This document shows, piece by piece, positions 5,866 to 6,947 of a DNA stretch of 6,947 bases; position 1 is the stretch's first letter, and every line of letters starts with the position of its first letter. The notes beneath the pieces were generated by a model. It ran no database searches. It was not told the origin of the DNA and saw only the letters and a program-made list of their open reading frames with translations. The position numbers and the translations under genes are program-made. Origin of the DNA: an uncultured Lachnospiraceae bacterium (GTDB lineage: Bacteria; Bacillota; Clostridia; Lachnospirales; Lachnospiraceae); contig CACXFW010000003.1 of NCBI GenBank assembly GCA_902767065.1, positions 1 to 6,947 of the forward strand, read 5' to 3'.

Positions 5866-6947
5866 GATAACGAAGAAATCAGGAAATTGCTCCAGGAGCT
5901 GAAGGAATCATCAGATGAAAGCTCTTCCGTGCGAAGTAAGATCGTAAAGATTCATATTGATACGCCGGAGGAGGCCAGACGGCGGGAGAGAGCGAAGCAA
6001 AGAGCCAGGGAGAAGGAAGAGAGACGCCTGGAGGAAGAGGCCAGAAAGGCCGAGGCTGAGGAAGAGGCCAGGAGGCTTGCGGCGCAGAAGGCTGCCGAAG
6101 AAGCGGTGGAGGAGGCCAAGCGGGAGGCGAAGTCCGGATTTGCTCCGGACCTGGATGAGGACCTTTTTACTGCTGCCGCCACCCATCAGGAAGCGGAAGC
6201 CTCTGAAGAAGATGCTTCCGACGCTGACCTGAACCTGAACTGGGGATATGAGGTGCCGGAACTGAAAAGCGGACTGGTCAGCGAGGAAGACCTTGACCTC
6301 GGCCCGGCACAGCCGGGGCGGGGGTCTGATGTTGCCAGGGATCCGGACAAGTCCGGCCTCGGGTTTGAGGAGCCTTCCAAACAGGCGGATAAGGCCGGTG
6401 AAAATGGAATGCCGGGCGAAGGGGAGCCTTCGGATGAGGCGGCCCCGGATCACGCCGCGCGTTCCTGGAAAAAGCGTTTTGGCTGGCTGCGATCTGCCGG
6501 CGTCGGCGAAGACGAGGGGTATGAATCGGACGAAAGTGATTTCCGGTCCGAAGAGGAGGATCTTCCTGGACAGGATGAGGAGAGAGAGAGCATCACGGGG
6601 CTTCCGGGCCGGTTTGGCGCGCTCTCGGACGGCGTTCTGTCGTTTTTCGGAGGCGTGCACAGGTCTGTGAAGGAAGACCTGTCAAAGGCCCGGGAGCGCA
6701 GGACTTCTTCCAAAGAAGACGGGAAGGCGGAGGATGACCCGGATTTGGCCTCCGGCGCGGAAGAGGCGGCAGAAAGCCGGAGCGGAGCGAAGAATGGGCG
6801 GGGATCCGCCGCAAAACAGGAAAGCGGATTACAGACAGACCAGGAATCCCCTGCACAGCGAAGACACGCCAGAGGAGCTGATACCCATTCAGAACCTGAA
6901 TATGGAGTGTTAGTCGGAGCCGATCCTCAGCCGGATCCGGGAAAGAA
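5863..6947 (+). CDS. Unrecognised acidic coiled-coil/disordered protein, 3' end outside the window
   Basis: Open from ATG 5863 to the window edge with no stop (361 codons seen); AAGGA (5851-5855) lies seven bases upstream. I do not recognise the family. Residues 1-34 are mixed polar. Residues 35-90 are a dense Glu/Arg/Lys/Ala run with helix and coiled-coil character (for example RRLEEEARKAEAEEEARRL). From about 95 on the chain is acidic and rich in Gly, Ser, Pro and Asp, thus probably disordered. Two hydrophobic or aromatic islands break it: SWKKRFGWLRSAG (201-213) and about 243-270, containing LPGRFGALSDGVLSFFGG. Neither is a typical membrane helix, and there is no signal peptide. The visible part thus looks cytoplasmic, perhaps an N-terminal region before a membrane segment or folded domain beyond the edge. 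It follows purL by 98 nt on the same strand with no clear terminator between, so co-transcription is possible. Codon choice resembles the neighbours. Confidence 0.8.
   Translation, partial: MDNEEIRKLLQELKESSDESSSVRSKIVKIHIDTPEEARRRERAKQRAREKEERRLEEEARKAEAEEEARRLAAQKAAEEAVEEAKREAKSGFAPDLDEDLFTAAATHQEAEASEEDASDADLNLNWGYEVPELKSGLVSEEDLDLGPAQPGRGSDVARDPDKSGLGFEEPSKQADKAGENGMPGEGEPSDEAAPDHAARSWKKRFGWLRSAGVGEDEGYESDESDFRSEEEDLPGQDEERESITGLPGRFGALSDGVLSFFGGVHRSVKEDLSKARERRTSSKEDGKAEDDPDLASGAEEAAESRSGAKNGRGSAAKQESGLQTDQESPAQRRHARGADTHSEPEYGVLVGADPQPDPGK

Noticed and set aside
5911..6660. 249-codon open frame on the minus strand opposite gene 3
   Set aside because: It is opposite the open + strand frame that has a good ribosome-binding site and start. 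The Arg/Leu/Ser-rich translation is what the complement of Glu/Ala/Gly codons gives.

Overview
The window looks like chromosomal DNA from a fairly G+C-rich Clostridia member, most likely Lachnospiraceae. Three features point there. The FGAM synthase is the long single-chain type found in Clostridia and streptococci. A zinc-ribbon/membrane-anchor/beta-lactamase-fold protein sits beside it. The ribosome-binding sites are of the AGGAG type. The taxonomic call is inference; nothing in the window names the species. All three protein genes are on the + strand.

Region by region: positions 1-64 form one long, nearly perfect hairpin, followed by a leader of about 110 nt with an A/T-rich patch. Gene 1 (173-1750) encodes a membrane-anchored protein with a cytoplasmic zinc ribbon, one membrane helix, a long acidic repeat-rich linker and an extracellular beta-lactamase/transpeptidase-fold domain. 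That domain has lost the catalytic SxxK and KTG motifs but keeps SDN. The gap 1751-1936 contains a regularly phased degenerate repeat (period 24-25 nt, core AGGCACGTG), a hairpin inside it, and a strong ribosome-binding site. Gene 2 (1937-5764) is a complete purL encoding phosphoribosylformylglycinamidine synthase, with a PurS-like N-terminus, two AIRS-type halves and a C-terminal glutamine amidotransferase. The gap 5765-5862 carries a short degenerate copy of the purL 3' end. Gene 3 (5863 to the window edge) is an unrecognised, highly charged, acidic, coiled-coil/disordered protein that is cut off by the end of the window.

How the genes relate: purL acts in de novo purine synthesis, but no other pur gene is visible on either side. 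Genes 1 and 3 look like envelope-related or scaffolding proteins rather than purine enzymes. No intrinsic terminator (hairpin plus T-run) is seen in either gap, so read-through transcription is possible. The regular repeat in the purL leader suggests purL also has its own control. No tRNA, rRNA, CRISPR array, transposase or phage gene was found. The most unusual items are the catalytically stripped beta-lactamase-fold protein, the phased repeat before purL, and the 64-nt hairpin.
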